From contig CAAGJV010000079.1 of assembly GCA_900770205.1 (NCBI GenBank), positions 1 to 5,951 on the forward strand: a DNA stretch of 5,951 bases, written 5' to 3'. A program made the position numbers and the translations under genes. This document shows positions 1 to 5,808 of the stretch, in pieces (the first letter of the stretch is position 1; each line of letters opens with the position of its first letter). The DNA comes from Desulfovibrionaceae bacterium. Its GTDB lineage: Bacteria > Desulfobacterota > Desulfovibrionia > Desulfovibrionales > Desulfovibrionaceae. The notes beneath the pieces are model-generated. The model made no database searches. It saw only the letters and a list, made by a program, of their open reading frames with translations, and had not been told where the DNA came from.

Positions 1-182
1 AAGGTGGAGGGCAGCCCGGATGGCGAGCTGATGGAGGAGGTGTTCATCTCATTATAGAGCTTGGAGATGGTTTGCTGAACGGGGAATTGATTGATGCGTG
101 AAGGGTAGCGGTAGTTCGGGACGCATGCTGCAAGGAGCATGGCAGAGAGAAGAACCATGCAGGAAAGAAAGGGTTTGACCAT
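1..182 (-). CDS. N-terminal part of an uncharacterised lipoprotein, cut by the window edge
   Basis: Sixty codons are visible, reading leftward from the ATG at 182-180; the gene continues beyond base 1. The N-terminus has one Lys followed by a hydrophobic stretch and a clear lipobox, Leu-Ala-Ala-Cys, with the lipid-attachment Cys at residue 20. This is a signal peptidase II substrate, so the product should be anchored in a membrane facing the periplasm. The residue after Cys is Val, which does not look like the Asp inner-membrane retention signal known from enterobacteria, but that rule may not hold here. After the Cys the chain is Ser-, Pro- and Asn-rich, a typical flexible linker. A GAGG ribosome binding site lies 8 nt before the start (complement of 191-194). 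The gene is divergent from the 371-5757 block and may share its regulatory region. I do not recognise the family, and only the leader and linker are visible. Confidence 0.75.
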   Translation of the reverse strand, partial: MVKPFLSCMVLLSAMLLAACVPNYRYPSRINQFPVQQTISKLYNEMNTSSISSPSGLPST

Positions 183-190
183 GCTCAGTA

Positions 191-194
191 CCTC
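191..194 (-). promoter_or_regulatory. Ribosome binding site of the divergent lipoprotein gene
   Basis: On the - strand this reads GAGG, 8 nt before the ATG at 182. It supports the choice of that start, which also places the lipobox at the usual distance from the N-terminus. Confidence 0.6.
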
Positions 195-211
195 GGAAAT
201 GTTATGATTCA

Positions 212-234
212 GAAGTTTTCAGAAGGGAAACTTC
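212..234. repeat. 9-bp inverted repeat in the divergent intergenic region
   Basis: GAAGTTTTC (212-220) and GGAAACTTC (226-234) pair over 9 bp with one G-T wobble around a 5-nt loop (AGAAG). On the + strand a T-rich run (241-252) follows after a 6-nt gap, so the element resembles a weak rho-independent terminator. However, no + strand gene lies upstream to be terminated. Its position between two divergent genes, overlapping the best -35 candidate of the + operon, makes an operator or an attenuator-like element an equally good reading. I cannot decide between these from sequence alone. Confidence 0.45.
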
Positions 235-243
235 CCCTACTAT
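216..243 (+). promoter_or_regulatory. Possible sigma70-type promoter for the five-gene block
   Basis: TTTTCA (216-221, 4 of 6 match to TTGACA) and TACTAT (238-243, 4 of 6 match to TATAAT) are separated by 16 nt in an AT-rich stretch. Transcription would begin near 250 and leave a leader of about 120 nt before the ATG at 371. The -35 box lies inside the 212-234 dyad, so a protein binding the dyad could block it. The match is weak and rests on inspection only. Confidence 0.25.
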
Positions 244-305
244 TTTTTATTTATTAGCACAGGAGTGCGTGCACGGGCATCATCTCAACAATGAATTTGC
301 TGGAA

Positions 306-322
306 ATCATCATAAAGATGAT
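306..322. repeat. Small 6-bp inverted repeat in the leader of the first gene
   Basis: ATCATC (306-311) and GATGAT (317-322) flank a 5-nt AT-only loop. It lies about 50 nt before the first gene of the + block, within the presumed 5' untranslated leader. It is AT-rich and short, so it may be chance. It has no T-tract, which argues against a terminator. Confidence 0.25.
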
Positions 323-370
323 GCGAAAAACAGAAAAAATTTCTAGGAGATAGTAAAAAAGGATGCGTGT

Positions 371-1087
371 ATGAACAGAAAAAGGAATCGTTTGGGTAAG
401 GTACTCTTCTGCCTGCTTGCCGCGGCGGTATTTGGCCTGATGCCGATGAAGGGAACGGCCCTGGCCGGGGATACTCTTCCTCCTCTTCTGCTGCAGGACC
501 GGCTGCTTTTTCTGGATAGCATGACCACAATATGGAATATGAATGTGAGGAGCTTTAAAGAGGGGGATCAGCAGACGCTTGGCCATATTGTAAGCATCCT
601 TGCCGTTGATTATCTGAGTTGCCCTGGAAAGATCTATAAGGATGCCCTGGACGAAGCCGACCCCTCTCAGAGAAATTCGCTGGAATTGCTTTTTGCCGGC
701 ATTCCAGACGGATTCAATATCTATATTCCGTTTCAGACTCTTCAGGATATAGCCATGGAGTGGCTTGGCTGTAAGCTGGATGAAAAAGCTTTTGCCGGAG
801 CCGAAGACATACTGGCGGGAAAAAAGGGCGTGTATGTTTGCAGAGATGCTTTTTATGAGCCTGGGGGCAGGATGTCTGTGGTTTCTCCCGATGAAGCATT
901 TGCCACGCTCGAGTATTTTCATAAGGAAAACGGCCTGTGGGTTATGAGCGGGTCGGTGCGCCGCACCGGCATGCGTGAAGATGGCATACCTTGCATTAAG
1001 GCGGCGGAATCTTTTCTTATGGAACTCGATAGTGCCGATGGTAGGCTGCGCATTCATTCCCTCCGGTTTGAGAATATAGAACAATGA
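371..1087 (+). CDS. Exported uncharacterised protein, first gene of the block
   Basis: 238 residues. The first 32 form a Sec signal peptide: a strongly basic start (five Lys/Arg in the first ten), a hydrophobic core at 11-24, and a Thr-Ala-Leu-Ala cleavage site after residue 32, so the product should be periplasmic or secreted. An AAGGA site 7 nt before the ATG supports this start. The mature part has an N-terminal helical half (about 40-150) and a C-terminal half of probable beta strands, including the motif Glu-Asn-Gly-Leu-Trp-Val near 186-191. It has four cysteines (84, 134, 157, 208), enough for two disulfides. Its segment order and several motifs match the next gene's product (see the finding on paralogues). 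The stop is followed after 20 nt by the preferred start of that gene. No catalytic motif is visible, and I do not recognise a named family. Confidence 0.85.
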   Translation: MNRKRNRLGKVLFCLLAAAVFGLMPMKGTALAGDTLPPLLLQDRLLFLDSMTTIWNMNVRSFKEGDQQTLGHIVSILAVDYLSCPGKIYKDALDEADPSQRNSLELLFAGIPDGFNIYIPFQTLQDIAMEWLGCKLDEKAFAGAEDILAGKKGVYVCRDAFYEPGGRMSVVSPDEAFATLEYFHKENGLWVMSGSVRRTGMREDGIPCIKAAESFLMELDSADGRLRIHSLRFENIEQ

Positions 1088-1095
1088 GCATGACA

Positions 1096-1100
1096 GAGAG
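1096..1100 (+). promoter_or_regulatory. Ribosome binding site that favours the start at 1108
   Basis: A GAGAG stretch within purine-rich sequence sits 7 nt before the ATG at 1108. The alternative in-frame ATG at 1084 overlaps the previous stop codon (ATGA) but has no well-placed site. It would also put Glu and Asp ahead of the signal peptide, which is unusual. Confidence 0.5.
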
Positions 1101-1107
1101 TTTCGAT

Positions 1108-1767
1108 ATGAAAAAATTGCTTGCTTCCCTGATGGTGATCTTTGCTGTGCAGTCACCTGTCTTTTTCTGCGATTCCGCACACGCGGCTGAACCTGCGCGT
1201 GCAGACATTCTACTGATGAAGCATACGCTGGAAACGCTCTGGACGCTGAAAATAATGGAAAGCCATGAACTGCCTCAGGAAGAGCTTGCGGCGTCGTCCC
1301 TGGCTTTCCTCATCCATGGCGTGGGTGCAGAGTGCGGGCTGGAGAGAGAGTTCAGCCCGGAAGCTTTCCAGAATATTCCCCACTATTACAGTGCCTTTAT
1401 CAAAAAGGAAGCGGTGGAGGAGGCGGCGGAAAGAGTTTTTAATCAGAAGCTCACGAACCATGTCCCCCCAAAGGGCTTTCTGTTTGCCAACGGCGGATAT
1501 TATATAGACTTTACGGCTATCCCCTGGAATGAAGGCGGCACGCTTCTCGGCGGAATTACCGATGATGACAGGCTGCCGGGCTATACGGCGGCATCTGTTC
1601 GAAATCTGGATGACGAGTGCATGCTCATGGGAACCTTCCGGCGCTTCAAGGACGTGGAGAAGCAGGAAATCCTGTGGAAGTATGCCGCGTTCAAGGCCAT
1701 GTTCCGTTTGGAAAACGGGAAATGGATTCTGAAGGAATTCATGATAACAGAAGAAGCCATGGGCTAG
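1108..1767 (+). CDS. Exported uncharacterised protein, probable paralogue of the preceding gene product
   Basis: 219 residues from the ATG at 1108; the frame is open to an earlier ATG at 1084, which would give 227. From 1108 the protein starts Met-Lys-Lys-Leu-Leu and has a textbook Sec signal peptide cleaved at Ala-His-Ala (after residue 26). The mature chain has a helical first half (about 30-115), then a Gly/Tyr-rich beta region (122-180), and closes with a Leu-Glu-Asn-Gly-Lys-Trp-Ile-Leu strand near 201-208. That closing segment resembles the last strand of NTF2-like or similar small alpha+beta folds. It shares segment order with the upstream product: a helix ending Thr-(Leu/Ile)-Trp, a Lys-Leu following the middle helix, and a final aromatic strand pair. 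It has only two cysteines after the signal peptide (76, 171). It probably acts in the periplasm with its neighbours. No named family or active site is recognised. Confidence 0.85.
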   Translation: MKKLLASLMVIFAVQSPVFFCDSAHAAEPARADILLMKHTLETLWTLKIMESHELPQEELAASSLAFLIHGVGAECGLEREFSPEAFQNIPHYYSAFIKKEAVEEAAERVFNQKLTNHVPPKGFLFANGGYYIDFTAIPWNEGGTLLGGITDDDRLPGYTAASVRNLDDECMLMGTFRRFKDVEKQEILWKYAAFKAMFRLENGKWILKEFMITEEAMG

Positions 1768-1779
1768 GCATGCTTGTTT

Positions 1780-1783
1780 GGAG
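1780..1783 (+). promoter_or_regulatory. Ribosome binding site that sets the start at 1790
   Basis: GGAG lies 6 nt before the ATG at 1790. The in-frame ATG at 1784 is adjacent to it and the TTG at 1778 overlaps it, so neither can be served by this site. This fixes the start of the third gene at 1790. Confidence 0.65.
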
Positions 1784-1789
1784 ATGCCT

Positions 1790-3103
1790 ATGAATACGCT
1801 GGTGTTCTTAGCCATGCTGGCATGTTTTCTTCCCTCCTGCGCATGGGCAGCTGTGGGGAAGGCTTCTTCCTCTCCCTCCATCCAGTATTTCCAGTACTGG
1901 GTGAAATATGGCGAGAAAGCGCAGCATCCGGGGAAAACGTATTCCTTCGAGCTCATGCAGGGGAGGATGAATGTGTTCGGCATTGCCTCCGGAAAAGACT
2001 TCTGCGGCCCGGTTGATGAAGCCGTGCCGGAAGAGCTTGCGTCTCTTCTTTCGCATCTTGATCTGACAAACTGGGAAGGGGAACAGCCTGGGAAAGACCC
2101 ATACGATCTTCTGAAAAAAAGCGGCGGCAAAGGATGCGTATGGTCGCTGACAGTCGTTTTTAAAAAGAATAGCGATGGCGAAGCTCCCGAAAGAATCCGC
2201 ATTTCCGGCATGGATGAAGGAAGCAGCGCGGGAAGAAAGAAGGCCGATGAAGCGCTTGTTCAGTTCTTTAAGGTACAGAGCGAAAAGGCGCTGCGCGTTT
2301 CTGAGCGGCAGATAGAAAGCCTGCGGTATGTTGTGGGATCAGGTAAGCAAGGGGTGTTGTATCTTCTTTCCACAGAAGAGGGAAAAGTTCTTCTGAATCG
2401 TTCTCTTCCGGGGGGAGAAACGGCAGAGTATGTGTCGCCCGATCTGCCTGCAAAGCTGGAGGATAAGATAAGGCGCCATAACCTTGATGCCTGGCATGAT
2501 TTCAGGGGAGTGGCGGATAGTTCTCAATCTGTCCCCTTCTCCTTGTGGATACGGTACAATACCTGCCAGGAAATCAGGGCTGGAGGATATATAGGCAAAA
2601 CAGAAGGAGCTCCGCAGAATTTTTCTGAAGCCGATGCCGATTTGCGCCGGCTTATGGATAGTGCGCTTGGAGGAGAACATCCGGCAGAAGGCGGGGACGA
2701 CGGCCTTGGCAATATACGGGAGTTTTCCTTCCGGCTGAACGGAATGGCTAATGACGCTCCGTGCTATGAGATCTATCGCCGCCGGGATGCAGACGGGCCG
2801 CACATGATTCTGCGGCGGAAAATCGGGGGAGACGATAGCGTTGCGGAGGCTGTCCTCTGCCTGGCAGATGTGGATATGCTGGAAAAAGTTTTCCGCCGGC
2901 AGTTCTCAGAATGGAATGGCTTTCGCAGATATGCCCGGGATGTTCTGGATGGTGGAGGCTTCAGCCTTGCTGTCCGTTTTAAAGATGGATCGAGTATAAC
3001 GGCGGATGGGCAGAACATATACCCTCCGGGATTCAGGGAACGCAAGGAAGAGCTTTTCCTGTATCTGGACGGGCTGCTCGCGAATAAAAGGAGCATGAAA
3101 TGA
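1790..3103 (+). CDS. Exported protein made of three divergent repeats of a ~130-residue module
   Basis: 437 residues from the ATG at 1790. The N-terminus is a hydrophobic Sec leader with a likely cleavage at Ala-Trp-Ala (after residue 20); oddly, it has no Lys or Arg before the hydrophobic core. The nearby Leu-Pro-Ser-Cys is a poor lipobox because of Pro. The mature chain reads as three related modules, about 31-163, 175-293 and 309-433. Each begins with an Ile and aromatic strand and has a helix followed by a conserved Trp (95, 235, 375). Each then has a Phe/Trp-Ser-Leu strand (118-120, 250-252, 391-393) with hydrophobic and basic residues, and ends in an amphipathic helix. The third copy is best kept, with Asp-Gly, Ala-Asp-Gly-Gln-Asn and Tyr-Pro-Pro turns, and recalls repeat proteins widespread in gut bacteria (recollection, not checked). 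The gene follows the previous stop by 22 nt. A binding or scaffold role in the periplasm is inference. Confidence 0.85.
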   Translation: MNTLVFLAMLACFLPSCAWAAVGKASSSPSIQYFQYWVKYGEKAQHPGKTYSFELMQGRMNVFGIASGKDFCGPVDEAVPEELASLLSHLDLTNWEGEQPGKDPYDLLKKSGGKGCVWSLTVVFKKNSDGEAPERIRISGMDEGSSAGRKKADEALVQFFKVQSEKALRVSERQIESLRYVVGSGKQGVLYLLSTEEGKVLLNRSLPGGETAEYVSPDLPAKLEDKIRRHNLDAWHDFRGVADSSQSVPFSLWIRYNTCQEIRAGGYIGKTEGAPQNFSEADADLRRLMDSALGGEHPAEGGDDGLGNIREFSFRLNGMANDAPCYEIYRRRDADGPHMILRRKIGGDDSVAEAVLCLADVDMLEKVFRRQFSEWNGFRRYARDVLDGGGFSLAVRFKDGSSITADGQNIYPPGFRERKEELFLYLDGLLANKRSMK

Positions 3104-3106
3104 GCC

Positions 3107-3151
3107 ATGCATCGTTCTCACTATGCTTTTCTGCGGTCTTGTTTGCCCTGA
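3107..3151 (+). other. Mini-ORF of 14 codons after an orphan Shine-Dalgarno site
   Basis: A 14-residue frame (Met-His-Arg-Ser-His-Tyr then mostly hydrophobic, ending Cys-Leu-Pro) starts 3 nt after the stop of the third gene. A very good AAAAGGAG sits at 3086-3093 inside the end of that gene. It is 13 nt from this ATG and only 1 nt from another ATG that opens a two-codon frame, so neither spacing is good. It is probably not a functional gene. It may be the relic of a former gene start or a coincidence. Confidence 0.2.
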
Positions 3152-3215
3152 GGGAAGAGAAATAACGCCGTCTTGCTGCAGAAAGAGAAAAGAGACCTAT
3201 CAAGAGGCAGATACT

Positions 3216-3254
3216 ATGAAAAACAAGATCCCATGCGAAGGGAGTTCCCTATGA
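3216..3254 (+). CDS. Possible 12-codon leader peptide coupled to the fourth gene
   Basis: A short frame encodes MKNKIPCEGSSL and stops with a TGA that overlaps the next gene's ATG in an ATGA arrangement (3251-3254). It has its own AAGAGG (3202-3207) 8 nt upstream. The ribosome binding site of the fourth gene (3238-3244) lies inside it, so ribosomes translating the leader would cover that site and then stop exactly at the downstream start. This is the geometry of translational coupling. The peptide is too short to have a recognisable function, has no run of one amino acid typical of attenuators, and might be chance. Comparison with relatives would decide. Confidence 0.35.
   Translation: MKNKIPCEGSSL
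3238..3244 (+). promoter_or_regulatory. Strong ribosome binding site that sets the start at 3251
   Basis: AAGGGAG lies 6 nt before the ATG at 3251, close to the ideal Shine-Dalgarno sequence and spacing. The frame is open further upstream to a TTG at 3173, but that extension would add 26 charged residues before the signal peptide. The 3251 start is clearly preferred. Confidence 0.75.
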
Positions 3255-4564
3255 AAAAACTGATGACAGCGCTTATTGCCGGAATGTTTTTTTTAGCAGC
3301 GGCTCCTTTGCATGCCGCTTCCAGCAGCGAAGCAGACCGGCAGATTTCCTTTGCCGAACATTACCTGAAGGAATTTGAAAAGGAAGTCTCCCGGCAGAAG
3401 GGCGGACAGACCTACCGCTACCGCTACCAGAAAGATGCCCTCGAAAGGGTGCAGGCTCTTGTGCTGGCCTACCCCGACAATGCCAAAGTGAAGGAAATGT
3501 ATTCGCGGGCCCGTACGGCTCTTATGAAGAGCTACGGCAATTATATGGAAATAACGCCGGAAATGATGGCCTATAAGCGCAACGAAAAGGAGCTTCGTGA
3601 ACGTTACAGCGCCATCAGCAAAGCGGCGTGGCAGAAAAAACTGGAAGAGCTGAAGCCGGAAACGAAGGTGTTCCCTGCGCCGGACCCCATGAATACCACA
3701 CCCGAAGAGTATTTCGGCAAGTATGTTGTTCTGGAAGATGTGAAGTACCCGAACAATCAGTTCTATGGGGCTTCGGGAGAGTTCATCCATGTCGGCCAGC
3801 CAAGTTCCGGGTATTATTTCGTCAGCCTTTCCGGCAGAAGCTGGCTTGGGCCGTATGAGGCCGTCAAGCGTTTCCGCCGCAGTGTGGATGCTTCTGTGGG
3901 CGATATGTTTTCCTTCACCGTTCTTGGGAAGATAACGGGCATTATCATGGAATCGCCGGATGCGAGCGAAGAAAAGAAAGCTCCCTTTGTATGGGGGTGG
4001 ATAGTGGAACCGGAAACCCTCTATCTTCCAGACAGGGTGATTGCCTACCACGATGCCTCTCATGAAAATTCCGGATATTTTGAAAAGGAAGAAGAGGTGA
4101 AAGGCATTAAGGAAGCGTGGTATACCGTTAAGTCCATTCCGGATAATGTAACGCCCAAGCGCCTTATGGAAATATTTGCCACGGCTATCAAAGAAAAGAA
4201 TTATGAGCTTTATGTCGACTGCATCCGCCCGGAATGGAGGGAGCAGGCGAAGCGCGGCGATGTTCTCTATCACTGGGATCTGCATCAGCGGCGTTTTGAA
4301 AACCAGTATGTCGCCGTTACGTTTGACGACCCTGTGATAGAAGTGGTGAAGGGGTTCGACAACACAGACAACCTGGCTAATTTCTTTCTTGACGACAGCC
4401 AGCGTGACCATGTGACGAAGCTGGCAGGGGAAAAGCAGGAAAAGGCTACCATATACAGCCGAGCCTTTGATGAAAACGGCAGGCAGCAGAACCCTGTTCC
4501 GCATTATCTGGTGAGAACAGGCAATGGCCGCTGGTATGTAGACAGCTATGCCCCCCGTTTCTAA
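3251..4564 (+). CDS. Exported protein: helical N-terminus, beta-rich middle, NTF2-like C-terminus
   Basis: 437 residues from the ATG at 3251. It opens with a clean Sec signal peptide (two Lys, hydrophobic core, Leu-His-Ala cleavage after residue 22). Residues about 25-135 are charged and helical, with a segment (56-95, containing Ala-Tyr-Pro-Asp-Asn-Ala) that resembles a tetratricopeptide-like helix pair. Residues about 151-262 look like a beta barrel, starting Gly-Lys-Tyr-Val-Val-Leu-Glu-Asp-Val and containing a Val-Gly-Asp strand turn, in the manner of OB folds. Residues about 300-437 start with a helix (Leu-Met-Glu-Ile-Phe-Ala), then Pro-Glu-Trp-Arg, and end in Gly-Asn-Gly-Arg-Trp-Tyr-Val-Asp-Ser, like the NTF2/SnoaL class. 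Only one cysteine (324) remains after the signal peptide. The fold assignments are pattern-based. The gene lies 147 nt after the third gene and 23 nt before the fifth. Role unknown; a periplasmic binding or assembly factor is possible. Confidence 0.85.
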   Translation: MKKLMTALIAGMFFLAAAPLHAASSSEADRQISFAEHYLKEFEKEVSRQKGGQTYRYRYQKDALERVQALVLAYPDNAKVKEMYSRARTALMKSYGNYMEITPEMMAYKRNEKELRERYSAISKAAWQKKLEELKPETKVFPAPDPMNTTPEEYFGKYVVLEDVKYPNNQFYGASGEFIHVGQPSSGYYFVSLSGRSWLGPYEAVKRFRRSVDASVGDMFSFTVLGKITGIIMESPDASEEKKAPFVWGWIVEPETLYLPDRVIAYHDASHENSGYFEKEEEVKGIKEAWYTVKSIPDNVTPKRLMEIFATAIKEKNYELYVDCIRPEWREQAKRGDVLYHWDLHQRRFENQYVAVTFDDPVIEVVKGFDNTDNLANFFLDDSQRDHVTKLAGEKQEKATIYSRAFDENGRQQNPVPHYLVRTGNGRWYVDSYAPRF

Positions 4565-4587
4565 AACTTCATCCATGAGAGGAAGAT

Positions 4588-5757
4588 ATGAAGAGAATGA
4601 CCACGAAATTCCGGATGAAGCGCATATTTTTTCCTGCCCTGGCTCTTGCGAGCGTGCTTTTTGTTCCTGCAGCCGCCCTTGCCGATGGCTTTGATTTCAC
4701 CAACGATCAGTCGGTTATTAATGAGCAGGTAAAGGCGGGAGCCAAAGACAAGCAGGAACAGCGCATTGTCACCAGTCAGTCGCTGGCGAACGATATGCAG
4801 ATGCAGGTAAAGCTGTTCCAGTCGGCGGCGCTGTGCTATTCCAACAACGATCCGCTTGTCTATAACGAAAAATGCACGCCGGCCATGCGGCAACTGCAGT
4901 CGTTCCGCTTCAACCTGCAGACTCTGCGAGGCGGGCAGATACAGTATAAGACCAACGCGGAAAAAACAGATATGCTGAATGCCGGAACGAAATTCGATGA
5001 ATTTTTTCCGGCGGCCGCAGGCATCATTGCATGGTGTGCCGATACGTTCAATTACCGGGACTTTGCAAAGAAGAACGAAGAGCTCAAAACCTTAAAGCGC
5101 TGGCACGATGATAAGATGTCCGGCTATATCAATACGCTGAAAGACATCAATGCGTGTATTGATACTGCCAGGGCCCAGCTGGTAAGAGAAACGAATGAAG
5201 TTATAAACGGGGTGAACATGGATAAGCATTCCGTTCCTCTCACGCGCCAGGCGCTTATCCGCAAAGCCATGCTTGAAGAGTATGTCTCATCTTCCGGCAG
5301 CAAGTGGTACCCCAGCAGGAGAGGGGCCATTCTGTACGACATGGATGGTCACAGAATTAAGCTGGAAGATAAAAAGGTTGCTGAATACCAGGAAGCCCAT
5401 GAGTATTTCATGAAGGAAGTCACCAAGTTTGCTCCGTTTTTTACGAAGTGGACGGCAGAAATAGAAAAAGTCGCCCCGCCGTACAATGCATCCATGGCAT
5501 CGGTGCTGGATACTGTGCGAAACTGCCTCGACAGGTTCACAGTCTGCGGGAGCGGCTATGGCAAGATACTTATAGAAATAGACGGCAGCAGTGGGCTGGG
5601 TGCGTTCAGATCTGGTGACATTACCAGCAGCAACCGATGGATAGTGGTAAAAAAAGGCGATAGCTACCGCTCAGGCGTCAGTTCCGGTCTGGACAAGCTC
5701 TGGAAGGAGGCGGAAATGTATAATAACGGCGTGGCGAGAGCAAAACAGGGAAAATAG
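4588..5757 (+). CDS. Exported, largely helical protein with six cysteines, last gene of the block
   Basis: 389 residues. The basic start (six Lys/Arg in 12 residues) and hydrophobic core lead to an Ala-Leu-Ala cleavage site after residue 32, so it is exported by Sec. AGGA, 4 nt before the ATG, supports this start; an inner ATG at codon 10 would also keep a signal peptide. The mature chain is mainly long amphipathic helices (about 40-80, 97-115, 155-235, 260-315), rich in Lys, Glu, Gln and Asn. A Gly/Ser-rich possibly beta segment (320-356) and a short final helix follow. Six cysteines (83, 96, 150, 190, 313, 320) in the mature part allow three disulfides; the first two and the last two are close in sequence. 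No enzyme motif or known family was recognised. It is 23 nt after the fourth gene and is followed by a strong hairpin terminator, so it closes the operon. Confidence 0.85.
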   Translation: MKRMTTKFRMKRIFFPALALASVLFVPAAALADGFDFTNDQSVINEQVKAGAKDKQEQRIVTSQSLANDMQMQVKLFQSAALCYSNNDPLVYNEKCTPAMRQLQSFRFNLQTLRGGQIQYKTNAEKTDMLNAGTKFDEFFPAAAGIIAWCADTFNYRDFAKKNEELKTLKRWHDDKMSGYINTLKDINACIDTARAQLVRETNEVINGVNMDKHSVPLTRQALIRKAMLEEYVSSSGSKWYPSRRGAILYDMDGHRIKLEDKKVAEYQEAHEYFMKEVTKFAPFFTKWTAEIEKVAPPYNASMASVLDTVRNCLDRFTVCGSGYGKILIEIDGSSGLGAFRSGDITSSNRWIVVKKGDSYRSGVSSGLDKLWKEAEMYNNGVARAKQGK

Positions 5758-5770
5758 CTCCAGAAAAAAG

Positions 5771-5804
5771 CTGCCGTTCTCCAGGTGTATGAGGGGAACG
5801 GCAG
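5771..5804. terminator. Bidirectional rho-independent terminator
   Basis: A 12-bp stem (5771-5782 with 5793-5804, one G-T wobble, core CTGCCGTTC/GAACGGCAG) encloses a 10-nt loop. On the + strand it is followed by TGTTTTA and ends the five-gene block 13 nt after its last stop. On the - strand it is followed by six T (complement of 5764-5769), which is the better T-tract, and ends the convergent gene whose stop is at 5811-5809. One element therefore serves both operons. Confidence 0.85.
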
Positions 5805-5808
5805 TGTT

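Larger units (their letters stand above)
3104..3250 (+). other. 147-nt gap between the third and fourth genes
   Basis: This is the only long gap within the block. It holds two mini-ORFs (3107-3151 and 3216-3254) and no hairpin with a T-tract, so transcription probably reads through. A weak promoter-like pair, TTGTTT (3139-3144) and AATAAC (3161-3166) with a 16-nt spacer, could give the last two genes an extra transcript, but the match is poor (3 and 4 of 6). Confidence 0.3.

Noticed and set aside
257..274. Short palindromes GCAC-GTGC and GTGCAC in the intergenic region
   Set aside because: Arms of 3-4 bp and a 6-bp palindrome are expected by chance, and no T-tract or gene boundary makes them meaningful.
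1084..1107. Upstream ATG for the second gene, overlapping the first gene's stop (ATGA)
   Set aside because: The overlap is a common arrangement, but no well-placed ribosome binding site exists. The eight extra residues would put acidic residues before the Lys-Lys start of the signal peptide. It cannot be fully excluded.
254..1180. Open frame of 308 codons on the - strand opposite the first gene
   Set aside because: The composition is unlike a folded protein, it lies opposite a gene with a clear signal peptide and ribosome binding site, and its end reaches into the divergent regulatory region.
1832..1840. Possible lipobox (Leu-Pro-Ser-Cys) in the third gene's leader
   Set aside because: Pro in the position before Ser is atypical for signal peptidase II, and an Ala-Trp-Ala signal peptidase I site lies three residues later.
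1210..2211. Open frame of 333 codons on the - strand across the second and third genes
   Set aside because: It crosses the boundary of two well-supported + strand genes, has low-complexity composition (Pro, Ser, His rich) and no credible start context.
3173..3250. N-terminal extension of the fourth gene from a TTG
   Set aside because: It adds 26 charged residues in front of a perfect signal peptide, and the AAGGGAG site points to 3251.
3293..4576. Long open frame of 427 codons on the - strand opposite the fourth gene
   Set aside because: It has no signal peptide or ribosome binding site and no recognisable motif. It lies wholly opposite a gene with a strong start, leader and operon context. 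It is a shadow of that gene's codon use.
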